64,000 nucleotides of DNA from Proteobacteria bacterium UBA4457 (lineage in GTDB: Bacteria; Pseudomonadota; Gammaproteobacteria; Ga0077536). Below, in pieces: positions 15,993 through 26,400 of the stretch. Made by a program: the position numbers and the translations under genes. Each line of letters starts with the position of its first letter. Positions within the stretch are counted from its first letter, which is position 1. A model generated the notes under the pieces. The model saw only the letters and a program-made list of their open reading frames with translations. It was not told where the DNA came from and did not search any database. The stretch covers positions 1-64,000 of the forward strand of contig DGOV01000074.1 of assembly GCA_002390205.1 (NCBI GenBank). Reading direction: 5' to 3'.

Positions 15993-18900
15993 ATGACAGG
16001 CCAGAGGTGCAGTCAGCCTTTCGATTGCGGTAGTCAATTTAAATGTTTCAGGGGTTTTTGTATTCCTGTGCCTGAATGCCCGGGAGATGACAATGGATGT
16101 ACCGCGCCTGGTAGCGAGTGCTTAGAGGCCAGTCAGCCAGAGCCCTTACCAGATCCAGACACTCCTAACTGCGGGTTAGGTGATCCGAACACGGACCCTT
16201 ATGTAAGGAAAGATTGCGTTTCTGACTGTAGTATTTTTTGTGATGAATGGAGTAAGATCACTGCAAATCTAACGCCTGACAGTGATCTTAAGGGTTGCAG
16301 TGTAGATGACGCTTGTAGTGTTTGTAGGGCTTGTAACGAAACAGAGGAAGCTAATGAAGACGCCGTCCAGGCTGCATCCGACTACTATGATTTACTTATT
16401 GATGAAGTAGAAACGCAGAAGCAATTTAAAATAGACGAGTACGAAGAAGGTTTAGACGAACTGACTGATGTGTACAATCAAACTTATGGCGAACTATATG
16501 ATACTTACCAGTTATTGCAAGCAGAAAGAAACGAACTGATAAGCCAGCATGACGAATACTTGGATGAACTAGCCCAACTGATAGCCGAAAGAGACTCATT
16601 AACAGATCCAGCTGAAATTGCAGACAAGGATGTTGAAATTGCAGATAAGCAAGCTCAAATTACAGCCATAGAAGATGAAATAGACGTCAAAAACGATCAA
16701 ATAAGCGAGAACACGGAGGCCAGAACAGACCTCACTCAGGAGTACTTGGACAACAAAGAGGAGAGAAAAGATCAACATGAAGAACAAATTAAAATTACAG
16801 ATGACTACCTCTATCAACTTAGCAAAGAAAAGGCGGATAAGCTGACGTTTTTGAGTAGAACTAGAGGCATTTGTGGTGACATAAAGCTTCCGAACAGGGC
16901 TTGCTATTGCCCGGCTTATATAGACAAAGACAATGGTAGAGTCGTTGATGATTCAGATGGCCGTGAATGTTATCTCTGTAACGTTGACAGCGGACACTGG
17001 GAATATGAGCCAGAGCTTTGCAGTGTTACCTGCGATCAATGTGTTATTTGCGACAATGGAGATCAGGCGTGTGCTAGTGTTACCAAAAATCCGAGCGAAC
17101 CAGGCGACCCGTGTGAATTAGCTAGAAAAAAAGCTGTGACAAAATGCTCGGAGGTGCAGACTGTAATAGATTGTGCTTATCCGCGGCAAATTTGCGAAGT
17201 AAAGGGTCCTCTTTCTAGTGCTTCTTTATCTTGGGAAGAAAAGGACTGGCGAGATTTTCAAGTGCTACGTATTCTTCAGACAGGCGGAGATTCAGCAGTC
17301 GAAGCTAATGGAGTAACAGCTAAGCTTCGTTTAATAGCTGAATCCGTTTCGGATAACACTCAGTTTCTAGTTAAAGTTAACAGAGAGGGAACCAGAGTAA
17401 ATGGAACCGACAGGACAGAATTCGCAACAGTCGACGGGTTGATTACAATAAACACTGAAGACGTATTAAGTATTGACGGCAAACCAAAAGTCGAGCTAAC
17501 CGACAATTCAGATATCAAAAGAGTTGGTAGTACGGTTGAGATTAATGTCGATGATGTGACTACCCAAGTTCCTTTTCCTAGTTATGAGTACACTTGGTAC
17601 GCCGATAATAAACAGCTTTATTTGGACGGAGATGGGGAGATTGCTTTGTCAAATATCGGAGAAGATGGCGAGCCTCTTGGATATGTACACATCGTTACTC
17701 TAAGTTCTGTACTTGAGCTTGAAGAAATCTTGGTGGGTATGAATTTGCAAGGAGCGATAAGATTGGTAGATCCTTCTCAAGCAGAAGAAGAAAGACCCAC
17801 TAACGAGGATTGGGTTAAGTCCGATCCTTTTGGTCCAATCATTTACGGCAATCGCGAAGAGATTGATGCAGAAATTTTCATAAGTGCGGATAGCTCTTAT
17901 AGTACCTACAATGCTATTGTCGTAGACATTAGTTCACTAAATGAGTACAGACCAGAAATTGAACCTATAGCAATCAGCTGGGTTGATGCAACTACAGGTG
18001 AAAATGTTGGATCAGGTGATTACTTGTACCTTGCAAATTGGGCTCTCCAAAAGCAGTACTACCCAATAGCAACTTTCATAAATTTAAATGGAGAACAACA
18101 AACTATTACTGGGCCTGTGTCACCTGTTATAGGCCTTACTTCTCCTCCAAGCTTGGATGATTTAAGTGAGGATCCCCAGGTTTCTTCATTAGAGCTTTCG
18201 AGCTTAAGTCCGAAACAATATGATACTTTAGAAATTTATGGTAATTACAACACTCCAAACGGCAAAAGCGCAGGGCCTTTTTACAGTTGGAAAAGTAACG
18301 GCGATTTTATCTTTAATCAAGTGTCATCAAGTCTAGACATAACGCAAGAAATGGTAGATACCTACTTGTCAGTTGAAGTGACTTATTTCGATAACTACGG
18401 AGTCCCAATCACTCTGTATCCAGACGGTACAGAACTAGTGATAAACGTCCAAGATGATCCCACAGGCTGGGTCTGGATCCTTGGAGAACCTCAGGAAGGG
18501 AGTAAGCTAACTGCTATTGATAATATAGAAGATAAGGACGGAATTCGCGACCAGAAGTACATTTGGTTGCTAGATGGTATAGCAATTGATGAGTCGCAAT
18601 ATGATTTTCTTTTTGAAGGCAGTAAAAACGAAACACTGTTAATTGGCCCTATCCTTAACAGTGTTGACAGAAAAATCTCAGTAGCAACAACTTGGACTGA
18701 CTATCACAAAAACGAGAACGGAGAAGTTAACGAGCATCAAATATTTTCGGACGAAACATTCCCTGTAAAAAAAGGGCCTGTAGAGGGCAATTTAACCCTT
18801 ATCGTTGAAAGCAAGGAGTACGTTATTCCTGATCAGTTTTTCGAGCTTGACCTGTCGGTAGCGTCCATAACAGAAGATGAAGAGCCTTTACAGATTACTT

Positions 18901-20510
18901 CAATCCTGTGGGAGATTGAAATTGAAAGGCTTAGAGGTGACGGGACCGGATCAAGCGAATTAAGATTTACAGCTGGGGAGTACCGGGAGAGTCAGTCAGA
19001 ACAAGGCGATTATGATGGAGGTATGTGGCCTTACTTTGAAGAGGAAGAGCCTGTCATCGAGGGTCCGCTGGTTGAAGACGACTGGAACGGCCAGGCCGAA
19101 ATAGATTGTCCTGATTGTTGGGATTGCTTCGAAAGGTCTACCTACAAAGGCAAAAAAGCGCCACTTGGGTCAGCCTTTCATCAAAGATGCCCCTACCCAG
19201 GTTATCCAGAAGTTAGCTGTGAGGAATCTAAAGAAGATAAATGCAAGCAACTTTGCATTGACTATTGTTGGCGATGGGAAACAACGGAATCCGATGGGGA
19301 TCTTCCAAGAGCTCTTGACGAAAACAGCAAGATTGTTGAAAGTTGGGTATCTAAAGGAGTTCGTACATTTACAATTGAGACTTGTGTCGAACCCCCACCG
19401 GAACTGGACTGCCCTCCACGAGATGGTGGCGCGTATCAATATGCTGTTTATCGATTAGTGACCCCTACTTGGGATTATTACGAATGCACATGTTCTGTAC
19501 CTGTCGGACCAAGGCAGACGATTCCAAGTAAGATTGAATACAGTCGGACCGGTCTATCTAAAGGGCCGTGGTTCCTGAACCCAGAAGAACGCGAGTTTCT
19601 TGGCTGGGGAGTTGACGAAATGGCTCAGGCGAATAACCTTAGCTGGAATGATCCTGGTTTCGACTATGGTGACCTTCCTTTTGCAAGTGCGTACTTCTGG
19701 CCTGACTTAGGCTGCCGTTGGCAAGAATATTTCGACAGCTTGCTCCCTATTGACTGCTATCCACTACCAATAAGACAAGATTTATGTGGCGGGAATAGTA
19801 AGCCTAATCCAGTTCGAGCCTTTGTTGTCACAGATTCTTCGGAAGTCCCAATTAAACAGAATCTAATCCATGGATGGTCTGCATTTCCATTTCCTTATAA
19901 TAGCAACCAATTTTGGATCAATCAAAATACAGACGATTACCTCATGCCGGAACAGCTTCCTCCGACATGTATTGGAGCGCCTGAGCTTGTAGGAGTTCTT
20001 GACCTTCGATCAGTGCCATATAGCTTTTACTCTTCAGACGAGGTCTACCAAGAATTGCTGGCCATGACAAGTCCCGAGGGCTCTCCCGATATAAGTGAGC
20101 AGTTCTATGGCGGATACAGCGAATTTGACTGGATTAATAGTGCAATCCACGTTGGTGACCTTAGGCCGGGAGACATAGCTCATCCACCAAGGCCAGAACG
20201 CAAAAAGAAAAATACGCCAATTCCTGTCATTGTAGGTCCGAGACTTATCTTGCATGACATATCAGTCGGGACACGGCTAGGTGAAATGCAATCAATTATC
20301 CCTCACCTTAGCGGAGTTAAGCCAGAGAGCTGGAGGTTCACAGCGAACAAAGGAGCACTGAGTCCTGATAATGTTTTTAAAATTAACTCAGATGGAGTAA
20401 TCAGTCTAGCGAATCAATCACCTGATCCTGGAAGTTATCAGTTTGAAGTTCAAGCTAGATGGAAAGATGTTTGGTCTAAAAGTTTTGCCGTTGGCATTGA
20501 CCTTTTTTAA
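15993..20510 (+). CDS. Giant cysteine-rich and coiled-coil adhesion protein
   Basis: 1505 residues. The N-terminal 115 residues hold many cysteines in EGF-like spacing, for example CSQPFDCGSQFKCFRGFC. A long coiled coil rich in Asp, Glu and Gln follows (about 125-285), then a second Cys-rich patch (about 290-400). The middle is a series of strand-rich, Ig-like repeats. A third Cys-rich patch (CPDCWDCF and nearby) lies near 1035-1180. Disulfides suggest an extracellular role. It is probably a tail fibre or adhesin. No enzyme motif was seen. Confidence 0.6.
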   Translation: MTGQRCSQPFDCGSQFKCFRGFCIPVPECPGDDNGCTAPGSECLEASQPEPLPDPDTPNCGLGDPNTDPYVRKDCVSDCSIFCDEWSKITANLTPDSDLKGCSVDDACSVCRACNETEEANEDAVQAASDYYDLLIDEVETQKQFKIDEYEEGLDELTDVYNQTYGELYDTYQLLQAERNELISQHDEYLDELAQLIAERDSLTDPAEIADKDVEIADKQAQITAIEDEIDVKNDQISENTEARTDLTQEYLDNKEERKDQHEEQIKITDDYLYQLSKEKADKLTFLSRTRGICGDIKLPNRACYCPAYIDKDNGRVVDDSDGRECYLCNVDSGHWEYEPELCSVTCDQCVICDNGDQACASVTKNPSEPGDPCELARKKAVTKCSEVQTVIDCAYPRQICEVKGPLSSASLSWEEKDWRDFQVLRILQTGGDSAVEANGVTAKLRLIAESVSDNTQFLVKVNREGTRVNGTDRTEFATVDGLITINTEDVLSIDGKPKVELTDNSDIKRVGSTVEINVDDVTTQVPFPSYEYTWYADNKQLYLDGDGEIALSNIGEDGEPLGYVHIVTLSSVLELEEILVGMNLQGAIRLVDPSQAEEERPTNEDWVKSDPFGPIIYGNREEIDAEIFISADSSYSTYNAIVVDISSLNEYRPEIEPIAISWVDATTGENVGSGDYLYLANWALQKQYYPIATFINLNGEQQTITGPVSPVIGLTSPPSLDDLSEDPQVSSLELSSLSPKQYDTLEIYGNYNTPNGKSAGPFYSWKSNGDFIFNQVSSSLDITQEMVDTYLSVEVTYFDNYGVPITLYPDGTELVINVQDDPTGWVWILGEPQEGSKLTAIDNIEDKDGIRDQKYIWLLDGIAIDESQYDFLFEGSKNETLLIGPILNSVDRKISVATTWTDYHKNENGEVNEHQIFSDETFPVKKGPVEGNLTLIVESKEYVIPDQFFELDLSVASITEDEEPLQITSILWEIEIERLRGDGTGSSELRFTAGEYRESQSEQGDYDGGMWPYFEEEEPVIEGPLVEDDWNGQAEIDCPDCWDCFERSTYKGKKAPLGSAFHQRCPYPGYPEVSCEESKEDKCKQLCIDYCWRWETTESDGDLPRALDENSKIVESWVSKGVRTFTIETCVEPPPELDCPPRDGGAYQYAVYRLVTPTWDYYECTCSVPVGPRQTIPSKIEYSRTGLSKGPWFLNPEEREFLGWGVDEMAQANNLSWNDPGFDYGDLPFASAYFWPDLGCRWQEYFDSLLPIDCYPLPIRQDLCGGNSKPNPVRAFVVTDSSEVPIKQNLIHGWSAFPFPYNSNQFWINQNTDDYLMPEQLPPTCIGAPELVGVLDLRSVPYSFYSSDEVYQELLAMTSPEGSPDISEQFYGGYSEFDWINSAIHVGDLRPGDIAHPPRPERKKKNTPIPVIVGPRLILHDISVGTRLGEMQSIIPHLSGVKPESWRFTANKGALSPDNVFKINSDGVISLANQSPDPGSYQFEVQARWKDVWSKSFAVGIDLF

Positions 20511-20537
20511 TAACGTTGTTACTCTTAACTAGCCCCT

Positions 20538-20547
20538 GGAACCCTAT
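20538..20547 (+). promoter_or_regulatory. Late promoter-like element GGAACCCTAT
   Basis: Matches GGnAnnCTA, 22 nt before GTG 20570. Confidence 0.5.
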
Positions 20548-20569
20548 CGTGACAAGAGTCTAGCTCGAC

Positions 20570-23446
20570 GTGGCACTTTTTTCTGATAACATCACAATTA
20601 AGTACGGGTCCGATATGTCGGAGCTGGAGTTCCTAGGCTTATTAGGAAGTCCCCTAAATTCGCTATTCAGAGGAGAGCTAGCTTTACGCGACGATACTGA
20701 CGGCATCTTTTTGTATGGAATTAATACTGATGGAGATATAGCTCGAATTGTTCCTGAGTTGTCGGACTTACCTAGTATTGATATATCTAATCCTCAGCTT
20801 GGTAACGCAATAGTATATAATTCGGATAATGGCGCCACTGACCGCCCCCCTGAATACCCAGGGAGGCCTTTAAATAAATGGATTAATGTACCAGCACCAA
20901 AACCTAATCTTTACGCTAATTCTTTAACAGAGCTAGGAGATGTAGACGTATATAACGCGTATGAAGGCCATACTCTTGTTTGGGACTCTTCAGCATCCGA
21001 GTGGCGGGAAGGGATTAGTGTTGAGATAGCAACGCTAGGAGATTTTCGCGATACCTCTATTGATTTTGTCCCTATCCAAGGTCAGACTCTTTTATGGAAT
21101 GCAACGCTTGGAAAATGGGAAAACGGATTCTTCCCAGATAATCTGAATTCGTTGTCTGATGTTGATGTAAGTACATCTCTTCCTTTAGACGGCGACGTCT
21201 TGCTTTACGATGGACTTCAAGGTTTGTGGGTACCCGGAGTAGTTTCCGGAGGAAATGCTAACGTTTTAATCCTCGACGATACTGAGGCATTGCCCGTAGC
21301 TGAACTGACCACTCTCGGAGTAAGTCAGCCAGAAGGTGAATTTTACTGGATAGAAGAAGACAATACTAATAACTGGGCAAAAGCTATAACCGCAGGTGAG
21401 GTTTCTTTTGACGACTTCAAAGATGTAGACCTATCGTCTATTCAAGATGGACAAACTCTTCGATGGACCTTTATCGATGGTCAATGGAAATTCATTCCAT
21501 CAGATTATCTGCCAGGAGCTTTTGTTGCATCTTTCAGGGATCTGCATCCATCAGATTTTAGTGAGTTTGCCCTTGGAACATGCGGTATTGAACGCGGACG
21601 ATATTTTGCTACTACTAACACTACTGGCCTAGGAATGTATGGCACTTCAGCTGTCGACGGAGGTATTCATGTCTCTTATGACCTCAGGGATGAAGACAGG
21701 ACTGTAGATAGTTTCTTTTATGGTTTGTTAAAGTTTCCGTCAGACCTCGAAGATGATGAAATCACAGGCCTCCGAGGCATTCGCCCTCTCACTGCAAACA
21801 GTTCCATTCCTTTTGCTTTAGCGGGAGAGACAGGCTGGAAAGTTGAATTTTGGATAAACGTTTCTGATGTCAATCAATCTTCTGAAATACTAGATTATGG
21901 TACGATTAAGGTCGAGCTAGAAAACCAAAACATAAAAACAACTTTCTTGTCTGGAGGAGTGACTTACACTAATTCATGGATTTTCCCTGATGGTTTAGAA
22001 GCAGGCTTGTCTTATTTTGTAGAATTTGGTGTTAGGCCTATTAGCGATTATCCCTCGTGGTACGACGGACCGACTATTAACTGCAAAAAAGTTTTCATCA
22101 ATGGTATTGAGTGCTATAATGAAAATGGCGAACTAGGTAGTGAAACTGCAATAAGTTCGGTTGACACTCCACTGGATACACCAGATACAGCAGCTCAAGC
22201 ATTGCCCGTTATTGGTCGAACCTTTGCCGGCTATCTTGCCAACTTGGCAATGCAGAATAACAGCTTAGCTGTCTCCGATTTTTCTTTTACAAATAAGCTA
22301 GCAAACTGGGGCACTAGACCTATTGGGATGGTCCCCGGTCAGATGGTAATAATGGAGGGCACTGAGGAGAGCGACCCTAATCGTGACAAATGTTTATGTA
22401 CAAAAGGATACAATCCTGAAAAATGGGCAACAGACGAAGAGTATTATTCATTTACTAGATTTGGCGATAGTCTAAGGCTTTTGGACCTAGCGGACGTAGA
22501 TGAAGAAGCTTTTTCCCAGGAAAGCGGATATTTATATTACGATGCAGCAACCCAAAAGATTACAAAAGCGTCAGAGAGTCCAACAGACGCAAAGAACTAT
22601 CGTCTTAGAAACGCAGAAGACGTTAGTTATCGGGATGACAGCAACAATTACATACAAAACAACGCGGTTCTGGCTTGGAGTACGGAGAGAAACTTATTCC
22701 GACCAGTCCCAACCAACTTAAGTTTTAGAATCAATGATGCTGAAGATGTAAATACGGAATCAGGCCTCACCGAAGGATCTACGCTGCACTGGAATCAATC
22801 GGCTGAAGAATGGCAAGTAGCGCCCAATCTTAACGCTGTTGCGGGTGATTTAAACTCTCTGACTGATGTCGAGGCCCTCTTATCGTTTGAGAATTATACC
22901 CTTTTATATAGCGAAGCAAATGGAAAGTGGGTGACAGGCCCGGCCCCCGCCCAAGGAGTCGAAAAGCTAAGAGACATGGTCGATGTCGACGCTGATGACA
23001 TAGAAGACGGGCAAATACTTGCATATAATTTTTTAACAAACAAGTGGTCTTCTGCTCCTAAACCCTACCCTAAAGAGTTAAACGACATTGTTAATGTAGA
23101 CACAGTTTCTCGTCCTCCTCGCGATGGGCAGGCGCTTACCTGGGATGGAGAACGGTGGTTCCCCGGAGACTTTGCAAAAGGTGGATCGTCTAGTGTCGAG
23201 GGGCTTTATGACGTACAGGTCAAGGAAGCTAGGGAGGGGCAAGTTTTAACCTGGGACGGTACTTACTGGGCAAACAAAGAAGCGCACTCTGGTCGAGGGG
23301 ATGGTGGCGACTTCGATACGGGCCAGATAAGAGTTAGCTTTACTTCTGGAGTGTGGGGAGGTGGCGACTTTGACTTAGACTCATCAGATCGACCCATGGA
23401 AATGCTTGGATTCGGAATCTTTAATGGTGGCGGCGACTTCGACTAG
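20570..23446 (+). CDS. Fibre protein with LxDVD/WD-G repeats and LamG-like domain
   Basis: 958 residues from GTG 20570 (MALFSDNIT). Short repeats of the form LSDVDxxxxLxxGDVLxYDxxxxxWxPG recur along the N- and C-terminal thirds. A LamG-like domain lies in the middle (about 415-580, GWKVEFWINVSD). The C-terminus ends with three GGGDF-type motifs. The same repeats and tail occur in the next genes, so this is one paralogous fibre family. Confidence 0.6.
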   Translation: MALFSDNITIKYGSDMSELEFLGLLGSPLNSLFRGELALRDDTDGIFLYGINTDGDIARIVPELSDLPSIDISNPQLGNAIVYNSDNGATDRPPEYPGRPLNKWINVPAPKPNLYANSLTELGDVDVYNAYEGHTLVWDSSASEWREGISVEIATLGDFRDTSIDFVPIQGQTLLWNATLGKWENGFFPDNLNSLSDVDVSTSLPLDGDVLLYDGLQGLWVPGVVSGGNANVLILDDTEALPVAELTTLGVSQPEGEFYWIEEDNTNNWAKAITAGEVSFDDFKDVDLSSIQDGQTLRWTFIDGQWKFIPSDYLPGAFVASFRDLHPSDFSEFALGTCGIERGRYFATTNTTGLGMYGTSAVDGGIHVSYDLRDEDRTVDSFFYGLLKFPSDLEDDEITGLRGIRPLTANSSIPFALAGETGWKVEFWINVSDVNQSSEILDYGTIKVELENQNIKTTFLSGGVTYTNSWIFPDGLEAGLSYFVEFGVRPISDYPSWYDGPTINCKKVFINGIECYNENGELGSETAISSVDTPLDTPDTAAQALPVIGRTFAGYLANLAMQNNSLAVSDFSFTNKLANWGTRPIGMVPGQMVIMEGTEESDPNRDKCLCTKGYNPEKWATDEEYYSFTRFGDSLRLLDLADVDEEAFSQESGYLYYDAATQKITKASESPTDAKNYRLRNAEDVSYRDDSNNYIQNNAVLAWSTERNLFRPVPTNLSFRINDAEDVNTESGLTEGSTLHWNQSAEEWQVAPNLNAVAGDLNSLTDVEALLSFENYTLLYSEANGKWVTGPAPAQGVEKLRDMVDVDADDIEDGQILAYNFLTNKWSSAPKPYPKELNDIVNVDTVSRPPRDGQALTWDGERWFPGDFAKGGSSSVEGLYDVQVKEAREGQVLTWDGTYWANKEAHSGRGDGGDFDTGQIRVSFTSGVWGGGDFDLDSSDRPMEMLGFGIFNGGGDFD

Positions 23447-23451
23447 AGTTC

Positions 23452-23461
23452 GGGATCCTAG
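23452..23461 (+). promoter_or_regulatory. Late promoter-like element GGGATCCTAG
   Basis: Matches GGnAnnCTAR, 20 nt before GTG 23482. Confidence 0.5.
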
Positions 23462-23481
23462 TAAAACGTTAAGGCTTGAAC

Positions 23482-26400
23482 GTGGCTTTATTTCCAAAAA
23501 ACCTGGTATGGAGACACTCGGGAAATTCTTTAGAAGGAATAAGAAGATATATGGCATCATTCCCGGACTCTCAGGTCCGGCCAGGCGAATTGATAGTTCT
23601 GGATGGCCCGGACGCTTACGGGGATCCTCGTGTCTCTCTTATGACGCTAGACCCGTTTCACAATGAGTTAGCAAGCGTTTTCGGCACGATCGATCAGTTA
23701 GCGGATGTGCCATTCCCCTCGAGATTTGCGCTTGATAGAGGAAATTGGCCTCATGGAAGTTGCTTGGTGTGGTATGAAGTCAGGATGGATGTCCACCCAG
23801 ACGACCTGTACGGCCCATTAGTCAATTATGGACCGGGTTGGCAGGTTAGACGTGCTTTCCCCTATGACATCTCTGAAAACTCCGTCGAGGAGTTTTATGA
23901 TGTAGACTCTGTTTCACTTCCCGAGAAAATCGAAGGAGACTCATTCGTCTACTCTGTAGCTAACAGTCGGTATGAGTCAGCTCCGGGTTTTGGCGACCCG
24001 TCAAAAAATATTGATCCTTCGGCAGACCTTGATGATTTAGTCGACATAGTCTATACTGAACCAGTTGAGGGGAATAGTCTTATAAAATGGGATCAAGTTG
24101 CAGGAGAATGGAAAAATGTGTATCTAGAGCCTTTCCTATCTACGAGAAGCGATGTAAATTTCAATAATATTAATCCAGAGGACCAGCAAGCCTTAGTATA
24201 TGGTGCTTTCGAGGAAAAGTGGCAAGCGCAAGACATAAGTACAGAAGGGGCTGTAGTTATTCCTGATGGCCGACGAAGCAGAAATAAAGAACTCGAGTAT
24301 TTAGTGCTTCCAGGAACTCATGAAAGCCTGAATGGCAAAATTCTTGATTTTGGGCTAGGCGTCACAAGTGAGCCGACTCCTTCTCAGCCCCATGGTCATG
24401 ACTATGTACTAAATGCAGCCTCTGAGATCCGAGCTGAAGGGGTGACATCAGAATTCTGGGAGCGCTTTCCGAAAGGATCTTTTTATTTTGAGGCTCCTCC
24501 TGGGCTCGACTATGGCTTTTTACCTTATTATGAAAGAACAGGCTTAGCTAGAGAACGGTATGACCACAAAGAAGTACAAGGGCTATCAAAGGAGTCTCGC
24601 TTCCAAGATATTAGTGTCTCCTCTAATATAACCCCTATACCGGGATTGCTTAATCCTTCTGGGCAATATTATGGCGACTATACTATTCAGTTTTGGTTTC
24701 GCATGGCGACCGATGCTGTTGAAGGCATTGACGACCGAACACTGTTTTCCTTATACGCCTACGGGCTAGGTGGTGGAGGCGATGAACTAAGCGTTGTAAT
24801 CACAAAGAAGGGTGGTGAGCGATACATTAATAGCCCTCCCCATGCTATGTCACTAGTAGTAAGATATCCTCGCTCTGGAGTTTTTCCTTGGATTACTGAG
24901 CGGGACCTTCTATTTAATATTTATCCTGATATCGATTACCATGTAGCTGTCCAATGGGACGCAGAAGCACAAAGGCTCAAGACTTGGGTGGATGGTTCAT
25001 TAAGGCTAGCCTTTGAAACTCCTGACTTAGATAGCTTTAAGTACATCGATCTTGAGAGCCTCTTCATAGGTCGAAACATGAGAGGGTATATTGCTGATTT
25101 CAATATAACGTTAACTACTGAGTACAATGAAGACTATGTCGAGCGACTCGCTTACTCAAAGGATTTCAATCCTCCCGGTCACTGGGGCAGAAAACTAGTA
25201 GAAGGACCCAAGGCGTCGTTAAAAACATTAGGGTTAACTAGAACGGGCCTCTTTAGCTGGATTTCACAGGAACAGCCATATGCTTGGACTACTGCATTTG
25301 GCCGAAATCAATTTGATACAGTTAGTCAGTCTTTAGATATAAACTACGGGAGCCTTCTCTCTGGTAATATTTTGAGTTGGAACGCTGCTGAAGGGAAATT
25401 ATCTTCAACCAAGTCGATACTAGCAGGAGATGATTCTGTTTCTAAGAATCCAGGAGATCTCGCCGGCACGGCATTTAATTCAGTAATAGATGCTGCTTAT
25501 TATAAGATTGGCCAAGGAACTCAAACAGGCAACATTAAGCCTATGGATTATCACAGGAAAGGAGATTTTCCTTACAATGATGCCGGAAGCAACTATTTTT
25601 GGGGGGGAGAATTAAGTTTTAAAGCCCCGGTCAATTTAGCAGGCCTCCCAAGCGTGGTTTCCCTTCCATCAGGAAAAGCTTGGCAGATTCCTCACGATAG
25701 AAAATACAGCGATTTATTTGAGAATCAGACTAGCTCTTATTTAAGTCTAAACAGAGAGAGGGACACTGAAATTGAGGATTGGAGACAGGGGTTACCCTCT
25801 GAACAAAACTCTTTCCTTTCTTGGGGCTTTAGATTTAAGCTAAACGAAGCGATAAGTGATTATGGATCGACGACAATCGCCCAGGGTGGTGATGTTTCAT
25901 TAAGAGTAGAAGGAGGTTTCTTCACAATAGATGTTAGCCTCCGGATTAGCTCTGGATACTTTCCTGACGGGTTTACATTAACTAATGAATGGATATATGA
26001 AAACGGGTTCTTTGAAAATGCAACAATAACTCTTCCGGGCGAAAATGTTGTTGCTGATCGTGATTATGAAATCTCGATCTTAGCAGACTCGATAGAAGGG
26101 AAGTTCAGCGTGTACTTAAATGGCAGGCGTCAATACATAATTGTACAGGCCCCATTTCCTTCTCCGGGATCCACATCAACTTCAGTTGAAGTGTTTTCCC
26201 AAGAGAGTAATGCAGGATTGCCTCAATACCTTGCTATCGGAAATTATTCTAGAGACATTGATCATGCTCTATCGCCTACTTTATTTTCCGGCGGAACTGC
26301 TTGCCTTTACGGTGCTTTTTTTAGTTTTGATCGCAGAGAAGACTTTAAGCATCAGCGCTACTATGATTTCAGTGCTTTCTATGATGCCAGGATTAGTCAG